A DNA stretch of 64,000 nt from NCBI RefSeq assembly GCF_018070465.1, contig NZ_JAGPXT010000007.1, positions 124,001-188,000 on the forward strand, given 5' to 3'. This DNA is from Micromonospora sp. C95. Its GTDB lineage: Bacteria; Actinomycetota; Actinomycetes; Mycobacteriales; Micromonosporaceae. The notes beneath the pieces were generated by a model, which was not told where the DNA came from, made no database searches, and was given only the letters and a program-made list of their open reading frames with translations. This document shows positions 16,785 through 25,802 of this stretch, piece after piece (position 1 is the first letter of the stretch; each line of letters opens with the position of its first letter). The position numbers and the translations under genes are program-made.

Positions 16785-17741
16785 ATGGTCGACGCAGATC
16801 AACAACGCCGCAGCACCGTCGCCACGGTGCTGGCCAGGGCGCTGCCCGGGACCGCCGCGGACGTGCCGTTGGCGATGGCCCGCGAGATCCTCGACGTGCT
16901 GCCCGACCTGCGTCTGCTCGACGACGCCCGCGCTGCCCAGGCCACCATGGAGCAGACGATCGAGCGGGTACAGGCGGAGTTGGACCGCAGCCCCTGGACG
17001 GTCGAGTTGCCGCCGCCCGGGACCGATCTCAGCGAGGCGTTGCGGGACGAGGCCCGGCTGCTGCGACGCAACACCGCGACGAGGACCGGCCCCAATGCCA
17101 TCGGATTCGCCGCCGGAAGTGATGCCTTCGTGCGCTCCCTGGAGGCACGCGCCTCCACCGTGCCCGCGCAGTCGCGCCCGGACCCCGCCGGCAACAGCCC
17201 GGCACCCTCGGTGCCGGACGACCGCCCCAACAAGGTACGGCTCGCCGTCGAGCTACACGTCGCGGGGCTGCCGACCGATCCGGCTCTGCGAGCGCAAGAT
17301 CGGCGAACCCTGGTCGGCAACGAACTCGTTCGCTACGGCCTCGACACCGGGGTCAACTCGACCGAGCTGGCGTCGACCATCGCCAATCTCGTGCTGGCCG
17401 CGCTACCGGAGATCGACACCCTGCCGGAGGTCCTGGACGCCCTGCGGGCCAGCGAGGACGAGCTGCGCTCTCTCTGGCAGCGACTTGCCGAGGAGCAGGC
17501 GAACTGCGGGCTCACCGAGCCCGAAATACGCTGGCGCAACGCGCTGGCCAGGGAGTTGCGCCAGCAGGCCGACTCGGTGACACCGAACGCCGGGATGACC
17601 GACAGCTTCACCATCGGCTTCAGCCTCGCCAGCCAGGGCCTGGCCCGTAAGCTACGCGCCCGAGCCGACGAGATCGTCGTCCTGCCCGTCCCGGTCGACC
17701 CCTGGGCGCTGCCGAAGCGCCACGACGAGTCCGACTCCTGA
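16785..17741 (+). CDS. Hypothetical protein built from an internal duplication
   Basis: 318 residues from ATG 16785. I recognise no family, but the two halves resemble each other. About residues 8-125 contain ILDVLPDLRLLDD and IGFAAGSDAFVRSLEARA; about residues 185-310 contain VLAALPEIDTLPE and IGFSLASQGLARKLRARA in the same order and spacing. Both halves are predicted helical and lack cysteines, a signal peptide or a membrane segment. A proline- and serine-rich linker (AQSRPDPAGNSPAPSVPDD) separates them. It is transcribed alone and converges on the GH1 operon. Confidence 0.6.
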   Translation: MVDADQQRRSTVATVLARALPGTAADVPLAMAREILDVLPDLRLLDDARAAQATMEQTIERVQAELDRSPWTVELPPPGTDLSEALRDEARLLRRNTATRTGPNAIGFAAGSDAFVRSLEARASTVPAQSRPDPAGNSPAPSVPDDRPNKVRLAVELHVAGLPTDPALRAQDRRTLVGNELVRYGLDTGVNSTELASTIANLVLAALPEIDTLPEVLDALRASEDELRSLWQRLAEEQANCGLTEPEIRWRNALARELRQQADSVTPNAGMTDSFTIGFSLASQGLARKLRARADEIVVLPVPVDPWALPKRHDESDS

Positions 17742-17750
17742 CCATCCGGG

Positions 17751-17824
17751 TGCCGACGGCCGACGCACGGGTGCCCCAGGTGCCGCCCGGCGCGGCACCC
17801 GGGGCGTCCCGGGCCCCGTCGGCA
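17751..17824. terminator. Possible bidirectional terminator
   Basis: TGCCGACGG and CCGTCGGCA enclose a further GC-rich hairpin (GGTGCCGCC...GGCGCGGCACC) between two convergent genes. The stem could end transcription in both directions. Confidence 0.4.
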
Positions 17825-17827
17825 GGC

Positions 17828-19240
17828 TCATCCGCGCACCACGACGGTGTCGGCCGTCGCGCTGCGCCGCTGGTGGGAGCGGATCAGCTCGGCGTAACGG
17901 TGACCGCTGGCCTTGACCGTCCGCCGTTGGGTGGCGTAGTCGACGTGCACCAGACCGAACCGCTTGTCGTAGCCGTACGCCCATTCGAAGTTGTCCAGCA
18001 GCGACCAGGCGAAGTAGCCGGCCACCGGCGCACCCCGGCCGACCGCCGCGGCGCAGGCGGCCAGGTGTCGTTCCAGGTGGTCGGTACGCTCGGCGTCGTC
18101 GACGGTGCCGTCGGCGGTGACCACGTCCGGCCAGGCGGAGCCGCTCTCGGTGACCAGGAGCCGGGCCGGGGCGTACTCCTGGCTCACCTCCACCAGGAGC
18201 CGCTCCAGGCCCTCGGGGTGCACCTCCCAGTCCATCGCGGTGTGCGCCGCGCCGGGCACCGGGACCTGCCGGGCGTACGGTGCCGGACCGTCCGGGTCGT
18301 CGGCCGCCACCTGCCGGAAGTAGTAGTTGACGCCGAGGAAGTCGGCCGGCGCGGCGATCACCGCGAGGTCGTCGCCGCGTACCGGCGGCTCGACGCCGTA
18401 GGTGGCGACCATGTCGGCCGGGTAGCCGCGGCCGTGCAGCGGATCCAGCCACCAGCGGTTGACGTGCCCGTCCAGCCGGCGGGCCGCGGCCACGTCGGCG
18501 GGGCTGTCACTTGCCGCGTCGATCGGGCTGAGGTTGAGCACCGGGCCGATCGACGCCGGCCGGGCGGCGTGGGCCCGGATCGCGGCGGTGGCCAGACCGT
18601 GGCCGAGCAGCACGTGGTGGGCGGCGGACACGGCCCGGCCCAGGTCCCGCTCGCCGGGGGCCATCCGTCCCTCCAGGTGGCCGATCCAGGCGATACAGAG
18701 CGGCTCGTTGACGGTGCACCAGTCGCTCACCCGGTCGCCGAGGCGGGCCGCGACCACGGCGGCGTAGTCGGCGAACGCCTCGGCGGTCTCCCGGCGCGGC
18801 CAGCCACCCCGGTCCTGCAACGCCTGCGGCAGATCCCAGTGGTAGAGGGTGACGTACGGCCGGATGCCGGCGGCCAGCAGCCCGTCGGTCAGGCGGTCGT
18901 AGTAGTCCAGGCCGGCGGCGTTGACCCGGCCGACCCCGTCGGGCCGGACCCGGGGCCAGGCCACCGAGAAACGGTACGCCCCGACGCCGAGACCCCGCAT
19001 CAGCGCCACGTCCTGCGGCCACCGGTGGTAGTGGTCGCAGGCCACCTCCCCGGTGTCGCCGTTGTCGATGGCGCCCGGTCGGGTGCAGAAGGTGTCCCAG
19101 ATGGAGGGTCTGCGGCCGTCGGCGGTGACGGCGCCCTCGATCTGGTAGGCCGAAGTGGCGACACCCCAGAGGAAGTCGGGCGGCAGCGGGGACAGGTCCG
19201 GCACGGGTCGGTTCTCCTCGGTTCGGGTGGACGGGCTCAC
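17828..19240 (-). CDS. GH1 beta-glucosidase
   Basis: 470 residues, cytosolic (no signal peptide). The family is clear: [30 protein letters not shown] and [12 protein letters not shown]. The acid/base glutamate is in TVNEP (about residue 179) and the nucleophile in VTESGSAW (about 365); most relatives have TENG, so the Ser is a minor variant. [20 protein letters not shown] completes the active site. GTG 19240 overlaps the stop of the permease gene by four bases (GTGA). As the last gene of a sugar ABC importer operon it most likely hydrolyses a beta-linked disaccharide or short oligosaccharide brought in by that importer, such as cellobiose or a xylo-oligosaccharide. Confidence 0.93.
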   Translation of the reverse strand: MSPSTRTEENRPVPDLSPLPPDFLWGVATSAYQIEGAVTADGRRPSIWDTFCTRPGAIDNGDTGEVACDHYHRWPQDVALMRGLGVGAYRFSVAWPRVRPDGVGRVNAAGLDYYDRLTDGLLAAGIRPYVTLYHWDLPQALQDRGGWPRRETAEAFADYAAVVAARLGDRVSDWCTVNEPLCIAWIGHLEGRMAPGERDLGRAVSAAHHVLLGHGLATAAIRAHAARPASIGPVLNLSPIDAASDSPADVAAARRLDGHVNRWWLDPLHGRGYPADMVATYGVEPPVRGDDLAVIAAPADFLGVNYYFRQVAADDPDGPAPYARQVPVPGAAHTAMDWEVHPEGLERLLVEVSQEYAPARLLVTESGSAWPDVVTADGTVDDAERTDHLERHLAACAAAVGRGAPVAGYFAWSLLDNFEWAYGYDKRFGLVHVDYATQRRTVKASGHRYAELIRSHQRRSATADTVVVRG

Positions 19241-20076
19241 TTGACCGCTCCGGCGGTCAGGCCGGCGACGAAGTAGCGCTGCAACGCCAGGAACCCGGCG
19301 ACCACCGGCACGCTGACCACCAGCGAGGCGGCCATCACCTGGTTCCAGTAGACGTTGAACTGGGTGGAGTAGCCCTGCAGGCCGACGGCGAGGGTGCGAC
19401 TGTCCTCGTTGGTCAGCACCGAGGCGAACAGCACCTCACCCCAGGCGGTCATGAAGGCGTACACGGTCACCGCGACCACGCCGGGCACGGCGGCCGGCAG
19501 CACCACCTGGAACAGGGTGCGCAGCGGTCCGGCGCCGTCGACCTGGGCGGCCTCGTCCAGCCCGCGCGGGATGGAGTCGAAGTAGCCGACCAGCATCCAG
19601 ATCGAGAAGGGCAGCGAGAAGGTCAGGTACGTGATGATCAGGCCGGTGCGGCTGGCGTAGAGCGCGATGCCGGTGGCGTTGCCGAGGTTGACGTAGATCA
19701 GAAACAGCGGCAGCAGGAACAGGATGCCGGGGAACATCTGCGTCGACAGCACGGTCACCGAGAAGACCTGCCGGCCCCGGAACCGGTAGCGACTGACCGC
19801 GTACGCGGCGAAGATCGCCACGCTGACCGAGAAGATGGCGGCGACGCTTGCCACCAGCAGGCTGTTGAGCAGGTAGCGGCCGAGCGGGACCGTCGACCAC
19901 ATGTCCACGAACGCCTGCCCGGTGGGACGCCGGGGCCACCAGGTGAAGGCGCCCTGCACGTCCTGCAACGGTTTGAGCGCCGAGCTGACCATCACGTAGA
20001 GCGGGACGAGGACGAAGCCGGCGAGCAGGGTCAGCACGACCCGGCGCGACAAGCGTTCGGCGGCGGTCTCACGCAT
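19237..20076 (-). CDS. Sugar ABC transporter permease, MalG type
   Basis: 279 residues with six predicted membrane helices. The EAA loop that contacts the ATPase is [20 protein letters not shown]. It is the second permease of a CUT1-type carbohydrate importer and overlaps the first permease gene by eight bases. The operon encodes no ATPase; such importers in actinobacteria usually share a common MsiK-type ATPase encoded elsewhere. Confidence 0.92.
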   Translation of the reverse strand: MRETAAERLSRRVVLTLLAGFVLVPLYVMVSSALKPLQDVQGAFTWWPRRPTGQAFVDMWSTVPLGRYLLNSLLVASVAAIFSVSVAIFAAYAVSRYRFRGRQVFSVTVLSTQMFPGILFLLPLFLIYVNLGNATGIALYASRTGLIITYLTFSLPFSIWMLVGYFDSIPRGLDEAAQVDGAGPLRTLFQVVLPAAVPGVVAVTVYAFMTAWGEVLFASVLTNEDSRTLAVGLQGYSTQFNVYWNQVMAASLVVSVPVVAGFLALQRYFVAGLTAGAVK

Positions 20077-21046
20077 CGTTCCTCCGTCGGTTGGTCAGCA
20101 GCAGGTATCCGGCGGTGACCAGAAGCAGGAACAGCAGCAGCACCACCGACATGGCCGAGCCGGTGCCGAAGTCCCAGGTCTGGAACGAGCTGCGGTAGAT
20201 GTGCAGCGAGATGAGGTCGGCCTCGGCCGGTGCGGAGCCACCGAAGAGGACGTACGGGGTGTTGAAGTCGTTGAAGGTCCAGAGGAAGAGCACCAGCAGC
20301 AGGACCAGGTTCACCGGACGCAGCATCGGCAGGGTCACCGAGCGCAGTCGCCGCCAGAACCCGGCGCCGTCCATCGCGGCGGCCTCGTACAGCTCGTCGG
20401 GAATGTTCTGCAGGCCGGCCATCACGCAGAGGAAGGCGAACGGCCAGGTCCGCCAGATCGAGACGATCAGCAGAGCCACGAAGCTGTTGTCGCCGATCAG
20501 CCAGAACGGCGGCTCGTCGACCAGGCCCAGCTGGTCGACCAGGACGTGGTTGACCAGGCCGGTGTCGCGCTGGAAGAGGAAGGTCCAGGTGATCACGGCG
20601 GTGTAGACCGGCAGCGCGTACGGGGTGAGGAAGAGCGCCCGCAGCACGGCCCGGCCCCGGAACGGTCGTTGCAGCAGGACGGCGGCGGTGGTGCCGAGCA
20701 CCCAGGACAGGCCCACCGACAGCACCGTGTAGACGACGGTGACCCGGAACGAGCGCAGCAGTTCGGCTCCGGCGGCGGAGTCGAGGTCGAACACCACCCG
20801 GTAGTTGTCCAGCCCGACGAAGGGTGCGCCGGACCAGTCGCGGATGTGGAACTGGGTCAGCTCCAGCAGGCTCATCCAGGCACCGACGAGCATCGGGACG
20901 ACGTGGATGGCCAGCTCCAGCACGACGGCCGGGGCGAGCAGCAGGTACGGCAGCAGGGACCGGCGGGGCCGGCGGGCTGCGGGGCGGGTCGGGCGGCCGG
21001 TGCCGGCGGCACGGTCGGCGGCGGGTGGCGAGGTGGTGGTGGTCAT
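20069..21046 (-). CDS. Sugar ABC transporter permease, MalF type
   Basis: 325 residues from ATG 21046. A Pro/Arg-rich cytosolic N-terminus of about 30 residues precedes six membrane helices (first: LLPYLLLAPAVVLELAIHVV). The EAA motif is YEAAAMDGAGFWRRLRSVTL. It pairs with the MalG-type permease and takes substrate from the binding protein encoded 65 bases upstream. The longer open frame extending to 21841 is the antisense-frame shadow of the binding-protein gene. Confidence 0.92.
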   Translation of the reverse strand: MTTTTSPPAADRAAGTGRPTRPAARRPRRSLLPYLLLAPAVVLELAIHVVPMLVGAWMSLLELTQFHIRDWSGAPFVGLDNYRVVFDLDSAAGAELLRSFRVTVVYTVLSVGLSWVLGTTAAVLLQRPFRGRAVLRALFLTPYALPVYTAVITWTFLFQRDTGLVNHVLVDQLGLVDEPPFWLIGDNSFVALLIVSIWRTWPFAFLCVMAGLQNIPDELYEAAAMDGAGFWRRLRSVTLPMLRPVNLVLLLVLFLWTFNDFNTPYVLFGGSAPAEADLISLHIYRSSFQTWDFGTGSAMSVVLLLFLLLVTAGYLLLTNRRRNDA

Positions 21047-21111
21047 CGAGGTCCCTTCGCGGGCTGGCCGTGGGAGGGTCGGCGGCACCTCCCACGGCCA
21101 GCGGTCCGTGG

Positions 21112-22407
21112 TCAGCGCATCTGCTGCTGGGCCCGGGTCAGCTTCTCCCGGACGCTGTCCTCGGTGACCGGCCTGCCGCTGGCCGCGTCGGCGAAGAGTT
21201 CCTTGATGGCGGTGCCGACGAGCGTCTCGAAGGTGCTCTCCTCGGGCACCTGCGGCAGCGGTGCCGCGGTGGTGGCCAGGGTCTGCGCGAGGACCTGCTG
21301 CTCGTCGGCGGCGAAGGCGGGGTCGGCGGCGACGGTGCCGACCGCCGGTAGCGAGCCGTACGTCTTGTTCAACGTGACCTGCTCGGTGTCGCTGGTCATG
21401 AACTTGACGAACTCCAGCGCCCCGTCGAGGTTCTTGGTGTGCTTGAACACGGCGATGTTGATGCCGGCGACCATGCTGTTCACCTGTTTGCCACCGGCCG
21501 GCGGGCTGGCCAGGAACGGCACCGGGGCCACCCCGTAGGCGTCGGCCGCCATGTTCTGTGACTTGAGGTTCGCGCCGGCGGCCTGCCAGAGCAGCATCGC
21601 GGCCTTGCCGTTGGCGAAGTCGGAGACGGACTGGTTCTGCGCGTACTCGGCGTTGCTCGGGTTGACGATCTTGTCGACGGCCATCAGGTCGACGTAGCGC
21701 TTGACGGCGGCGACGTTCTGCGGGGTGTCGAAGGTCGGCTGGCCGGCGGCGTCGAACCAGTTGCCGCCGTACTGCTGGCCGAAGGTGAAGGCGTGGTGGG
21801 CGTTCTCCGACGGGTTGGCCCCCTCCACGGCGAGACCCCACGTGCCGTCGCCGGTGAGCTTCCGGCCGACCTCGGCCAGTTCCTCCCAGGTGGTGGGTGG
21901 GGCGGTGATGCCGGCGTCGGCGAACGACTGCTTGTTGTAGTAGAGCGCGTAGGCGAGGCTGTAGAGCGGCACGGCGGCCGGGGGCTGGTCGGGTGCTCCG
22001 GCGGCGGCGAGCGCGGCCGGGACGAATCGGTCCTTGCCGCCGACCTTGTCCAGGGTGGCGTCGTCGAACTCGACGAGCGCGCCGGTGGCCTGCAGCGAGG
22101 CCGACCAGGTGTTGCCGATGTTCACCACGTCCGGGCCCTGCCCGGTGGTGGCGGCGGCCAGCAGTCGGTTGAGCAGGTCGGACCAGGGCACGACCTCGAC
22201 ATTGACCTTGATGCCGGTCTGCTGTTCGAACTTGTCCAGCTCCGGCTGGAGGATCTCCTTGTCGGCCTCCAGGCTGGCGCCCTGGTTGCTGGCCCAGTAC
22301 GTGAGGGTCTTGCCGCCCTCGCCCGGCTCGTCGCCGGAGCCGCAGGCGGTGAGCGACGCGGCGGCCAGGACGGTCGCGGTGAGTATCGCGAGGTGTCGTC
22401 TCGACAC
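21112..22407 (-). CDS. Sugar-binding lipoprotein of the ABC importer
   Basis: 431 residues from GTG 22407 with AAGGGG upstream. The lipobox is SLTAC (cysteine at about residue 22), so it is anchored to the outer face of the membrane. The mature part is a family 1 solute-binding protein (LTYWASNQGASLEAD, TGIKVNVEVVPWSDLLNRLL, GLAVEGANPSENAHHAF). It is the first gene of the importer-GH1 operon. A perfect palindrome 55 bases upstream is the likely repressor site. The specificity is unknown; the companion GH1 enzyme suggests a beta-glucoside or xylo-oligosaccharide. Confidence 0.92.
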   Translation of the reverse strand: MSRRHLAILTATVLAAASLTACGSGDEPGEGGKTLTYWASNQGASLEADKEILQPELDKFEQQTGIKVNVEVVPWSDLLNRLLAAATTGQGPDVVNIGNTWSASLQATGALVEFDDATLDKVGGKDRFVPAALAAAGAPDQPPAAVPLYSLAYALYYNKQSFADAGITAPPTTWEELAEVGRKLTGDGTWGLAVEGANPSENAHHAFTFGQQYGGNWFDAAGQPTFDTPQNVAAVKRYVDLMAVDKIVNPSNAEYAQNQSVSDFANGKAAMLLWQAAGANLKSQNMAADAYGVAPVPFLASPPAGGKQVNSMVAGINIAVFKHTKNLDGALEFVKFMTSDTEQVTLNKTYGSLPAVGTVAADPAFAADEQQVLAQTLATTAAPLPQVPEESTFETLVGTAIKELFADAASGRPVTEDSVREKLTRAQQQMR

Positions 22408-22461
22408 GGTCTACCCCTTCGATCTCAGGATGGTGGTGGGGGGAGTTACATCACGGCTTAA

Positions 22462-22477
22462 TTAATGTCGTCATTAA
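22462..22477. promoter_or_regulatory. Probable ROK-repressor operator
   Basis: TTAATG and CATTAA form a perfect palindrome around TCGT in an unusually AT-rich patch between the divergent importer operon and the ROK gene. Position and form fit an operator controlling both directions, released by the imported sugar. Confidence 0.6.
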
Positions 22478-22550
22478 AATGGTTCGGCGGAGGGTCGTCA
22501 AGCATGGGGTCGTACAGTCGCCGGGGGCGGCCGACGGGATGAGGTGACAC

Positions 22551-23750
22551 GTGGAGCTGGTGCGGGCGACGAACCGCAGCGTCCGGTTACGCAACCGGTC
22601 GGCCCTACTGTCCCGGATCTTCCTCGACGGCCCGCTCACCCGGCAGGATCTCGTCCGGGGCACCGGGCTCAGCCAGCCGGCGGTCAGCAACGTGGTCGGC
22701 GACCTGATCGACGAGGGCCTGGTGATGGAGGCCGGCGCCGCCGAGTCCGACGGTGGCCGGCCAAGCATGATGTTGCGGGTGGCACCGCGTCACGCCGTCG
22801 TGATCGGCGTCGACGTGGGCGAGACCCGGGTACGCGTCGAGCTGTTCGACCTCACGATGACCGTGCTGGGCAGCGTCGAGTACCCGCTGGAGCACAACGG
22901 CACCGAGCCGGCGACGGTGGCCGGGCACGTGCTGGCCGGCATCGACCGGGTGCTGGCCGACTCCGGGATCGCCCGGTCCGAGGTGCTGGGCGTCGGCATC
23001 GGCGTCTCCGGGGTGGTCGAACAGGGCGCCCACGCGATCGTGGACGCACAGACCCTGGGCTGGCACCGGGTGCCGCTGCAACAGCTGGTCGCCGAGGGCA
23101 CCGACCTGCCACTGCACCTCGACAACGGCGCGAAGACCCTCGGCCAGGCCGAGATGTGGTTCGGTGCCGGTCGGGGCGCCCGGCACGCCGTGTTCGCCCT
23201 GGTCGGCTCCGGTGTCGGCGCGGCCGTGGTGACCAACGGCGTCACCTACCGGGGCGCGTCCAGCAGCGCCGGCGAGTGGGGTCACACCACCCTGGTGTAC
23301 GGCGGCCGGCCCTGCCGCTGTGGTGCTCGCGGCTGCCTGGAGGCGTACGTCGGGGCCGAGGCGGTCATCGACCGCTACCGGGAGGCCCGGCGCGGCCGGC
23401 CGGTGCCCGGCGAGGACGAGGAGTCCCAGCTCGGCGCGCTGGTGGCGGCGGCGGAGAAGTCGGAGACCGCCCGGCGGGTACTCGACGAGACCGCCGACTA
23501 CCTGGGCGCCGGTGTGGCCAATCTGATCAACCTGTTCAACCCGGAGCGGGTGGTGCTGGGCGGGTGGGCCGCGATGGCGCTGGGCGGACTGCTGCCCGCC
23601 ATCCGCGTGGCCGCCGGCCGCCAGGCCCTCCGCGCGCCGTACGCGCAGACCACCATCGAGCTGGGCCGGCTCGGCGTCGACGCGGTGGCGCTCGGTGCCG
23701 CCACCCTCCCGATCGCCCGCCTGCTCGCCACCGGCGGCATCCGCCGCTGA
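22551..23750 (+). CDS. ROK-family transcriptional repressor
   Basis: 399 residues from GTG 22551. An N-terminal winged helix (TRQDLVRGTGLSQPAVSNVV) precedes a sugar-kinase-like ROK domain starting VIGVDVGETRVRVELFD. The ROK zinc motif is CRCGARGCLEAY. ROK repressors of this XylR/NagC type sense a sugar or sugar phosphate. It lies opposite the importer-GH1 operon with the TTAATG palindrome between them, so it is the obvious local regulator and may regulate itself. Confidence 0.9.
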   Translation: MELVRATNRSVRLRNRSALLSRIFLDGPLTRQDLVRGTGLSQPAVSNVVGDLIDEGLVMEAGAAESDGGRPSMMLRVAPRHAVVIGVDVGETRVRVELFDLTMTVLGSVEYPLEHNGTEPATVAGHVLAGIDRVLADSGIARSEVLGVGIGVSGVVEQGAHAIVDAQTLGWHRVPLQQLVAEGTDLPLHLDNGAKTLGQAEMWFGAGRGARHAVFALVGSGVGAAVVTNGVTYRGASSSAGEWGHTTLVYGGRPCRCGARGCLEAYVGAEAVIDRYREARRGRPVPGEDEESQLGALVAAAEKSETARRVLDETADYLGAGVANLINLFNPERVVLGGWAAMALGGLLPAIRVAAGRQALRAPYAQTTIELGRLGVDAVALGAATLPIARLLATGGIRR

Positions 23751-23883
23751 CCCCGCCCCACCCGGCACCCGTTGCCCGGCGCTCGGCAAGATCGCCCGGT
23801 ATGGCCAACCGCACCAGCGGCCAGCCGGCGCGGATTCGTCACCCTCGGCAACATCGCGCCCGACCGGCAACCCACCTGCACCA

Positions 23884-24009
23884 CGCTTTGCTCTGCTTCA
23901 ACCGACGCAACGGTCACGCTCCGTGTCGCCAGCTCGTCGAATGGCGCATCGCTCCCGATGCGTCACCGCAGGTCGGCGGCTACTGCGTGGGTTGAAGCAG
24001 AGCAAAGCG
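23884..24009. repeat. Long inverted repeat, possible MITE or structured RNA
   Basis: Two 26-base arms (23884-23909 and 23984-24009) are complementary at 25 positions; the outer 20 bases (CGCTTTGCTCTGCTTCAACC and its complement) are perfect. They enclose 74 bases that include a small hairpin, GCATCG and CGATGC. There is no open frame of note and no evident target-site duplication. The rest of the 23751-24204 gap contains no gene that I can support. Confidence 0.75.
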
Positions 24010-24204
24010 AGGAGAGGGAGCATCGGGAGGCAGGACATGAGGCACACGGTGCGTGACGGCAACCGAGTGTCATGGGCCCGGGTGAATGCGGATCGATGTC
24101 TTGACGGCAGCGCAAACGTCGCCGCGCCGTACTTCGGCGGGCGCTCCCCCACAGCGGTGCACCCGGCCGGGCCCGCGCCGTCACGCCGACCGGACCGGTC
24201 GGGC

Positions 24205-24696
24205 TCAGGTCCACCGCGCCGGGTCGGCCTCCACCGCCACGTCGACCGGACCGACCCGCAGGATGCCGTCGGTCAGCGGGGTGCAGCGGGCGCCTCCTCT
24301 GCCGCGCAGGCCGCGCCACGCGCCCGGCCCGACGGTCACGTCCATCCAGGCGCACGGGTGTGCCGCCCGGTTCAGCCGCAGCCGCACCGGCCCCTGTCCC
24401 GAGTCGAGCACCAGCACCGAGCCGAGCAGGTCGTCCACGGTGATGCCACTGGTCAGGATGTTGCGCCGGACCTGAGCCAGGCCGGCCCCCGGCGGCAACG
24501 ACTCGGCCGCGATGACGGTGACGCTCGCCTGCCGGTGCGCAGCCTTGCCGAAGTACCGGTCCCCCACGATGCCCAGCTCGGCCCGGATCTGGATCTCGTC
24601 GACCAGCTCATCGGCCGGTGCCGGCTCCGGCCCGTCCGCCGGCCGGCCCACGAATCGGTGTACGGGTGAAGCCAGCAACTGGACGATCTCCGGCAT
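24205..24696 (-). CDS. MOSC-domain protein
   Basis: 163 residues from ATG 24696. It shows the MOSC pattern of actinobacterial small proteins (GIVGDRYFGKAAHRQASVTV, LAQVRRNILTSGITVDDLLG, RGRGGARCTPLTDGILRVG). The conserved cysteine in ARCTPL corresponds to the residue proposed to carry a sulphur, so a role in molybdenum-cofactor-related sulphur transfer or in detoxification of hydroxylated compounds is possible. It is transcribed alone and no molybdopterin gene is nearby. Confidence 0.8.
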   Translation of the reverse strand: MPEIVQLLASPVHRFVGRPADGPEPAPADELVDEIQIRAELGIVGDRYFGKAAHRQASVTVIAAESLPPGAGLAQVRRNILTSGITVDDLLGSVLVLDSGQGPVRLRLNRAAHPCAWMDVTVGPGAWRGLRGRGGARCTPLTDGILRVGPVDVAVEADPARWT

Positions 24697-24924
24697 GCCC
24701 CGACTCTAGGCCGCACGTCACGTCACCGGTGTCTGATCGGGTCACGGGCGCGACGTCGACACCGCCACGCATGACCGCCGTTCGATGTTTCGGGTGTCGG
24801 ATGGTCGAGTCGGCTGGCACCTCGGGCTACGCTGAACTCCTGACGACATCGACGGCTGCGACCTGGGCGCCGCCGGGTATCGCGGTCCCCGACGAGTGGA
24901 AGGGGAACACGCCTGGCAACGGAG

Positions 24925-25788
24925 GTGCGGTTCGCGACCGGTGCCGGCGGTCGTCGGTTGACTGTGGAGATCACCGGCAAGCCCGACGGGGTACCCATCT
25001 TCCTGCTGCACGGCACGCCCGGCAGCCGCAGCGGCCCGAAACCACGAAGCGGAGTCCTGTACCGGTACGGCATCCGGCTGATCAGCTACGACCGGCCCGG
25101 CTACGGCGGCTCCACACCCCGCCCCGGACGTACCGTCGCCGACGCGGCCGAGGACATCGCCGCTATCGCGGAGGACCTGGACATCTGCCGGTTCTCCGTG
25201 GTCGGACGTTCCGGCGGCGGACCACACGCGCTGGCCTGCGCGGCGCTGCTGCCCCACGCGGTCACCCGTACGGCGGTACTCGTGGGCTTTGCCAGACCCG
25301 ACGTTGCAGATCTCGAATGGTTCGGTGGGATGACGGCCAGCAACGTGCGGGACTTCACCGCCGCCACCGACGATCGGCTCCGGCTGACGGAGCGGCTGCG
25401 GGCACAGGCCGCGCGGACCCGGCGCGACCCGGAGAGTCTGCTTACCCAGTTGGAGACGGACATGACCTGGCCGGACCGGCGCGTCGTGCGGGATCTGGCG
25501 ATCCGACGCCTGATCGCCCAGGCGTACCGTGAGGCGCTGCGCAGCGGCCCGCAGGGGTGGATCGACGACGTGCTGGCGCTACGACAGGACTGGGGATTCA
25601 ACCTGTCGGCGATCACCGCTCCGGTCCGGCTGTGGCACGGCGAACAGGACAACTTCGCGCCGGTGAGCCACACCATGTGGCTCGCCCGGCAGATCCACAC
25701 CGCGCAGGTCGACGTCCAGCCGGGCGCCGCCCACTTCGGTGCCGTCGAGATCCTGCCCGAGATGCTGGACTGGCTGTCGAACTGGTGA
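24925..25788 (+). CDS. Alpha/beta hydrolase
   Basis: 287 residues. The oxyanion region is LLHGTPGSR, the nucleophile elbow is VVGRSGGGPHAL, the acid is in HGEQDNFAP and the histidine is in GAAHFG, giving a complete Ser-Asp-His triad. No signal peptide is present. GTG 24925 is used; a CTG at 24913 lies better behind GAAGGGGAA and is a possible alternative start. The substrate is unknown. It converges on fxsT with 14 bases between the stops. Confidence 0.85.
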   Translation: MRFATGAGGRRLTVEITGKPDGVPIFLLHGTPGSRSGPKPRSGVLYRYGIRLISYDRPGYGGSTPRPGRTVADAAEDIAAIAEDLDICRFSVVGRSGGGPHALACAALLPHAVTRTAVLVGFARPDVADLEWFGGMTASNVRDFTAATDDRLRLTERLRAQAARTRRDPESLLTQLETDMTWPDRRVVRDLAIRRLIAQAYREALRSGPQGWIDDVLALRQDWGFNLSAITAPVRLWHGEQDNFAPVSHTMWLARQIHTAQVDVQPGAAHFGAVEILPEMLDWLSNW

Positions 25789-25802
25789 GCCGAACGCCCG
25801 CC

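Noticed and set aside
17750..19276. A 508-residue plus-strand frame opposite the GH1 gene
   Set aside because: Antisense shadow of the beta-glucosidase gene. GH1 active-site motifs are on the minus strand.
23695..24669. A plus-strand frame through the 23.7-24.7 kb gap
   Set aside because: It crosses the long inverted repeat and the MOSC gene antisense and has low-complexity Pro/Arg/Ser composition.
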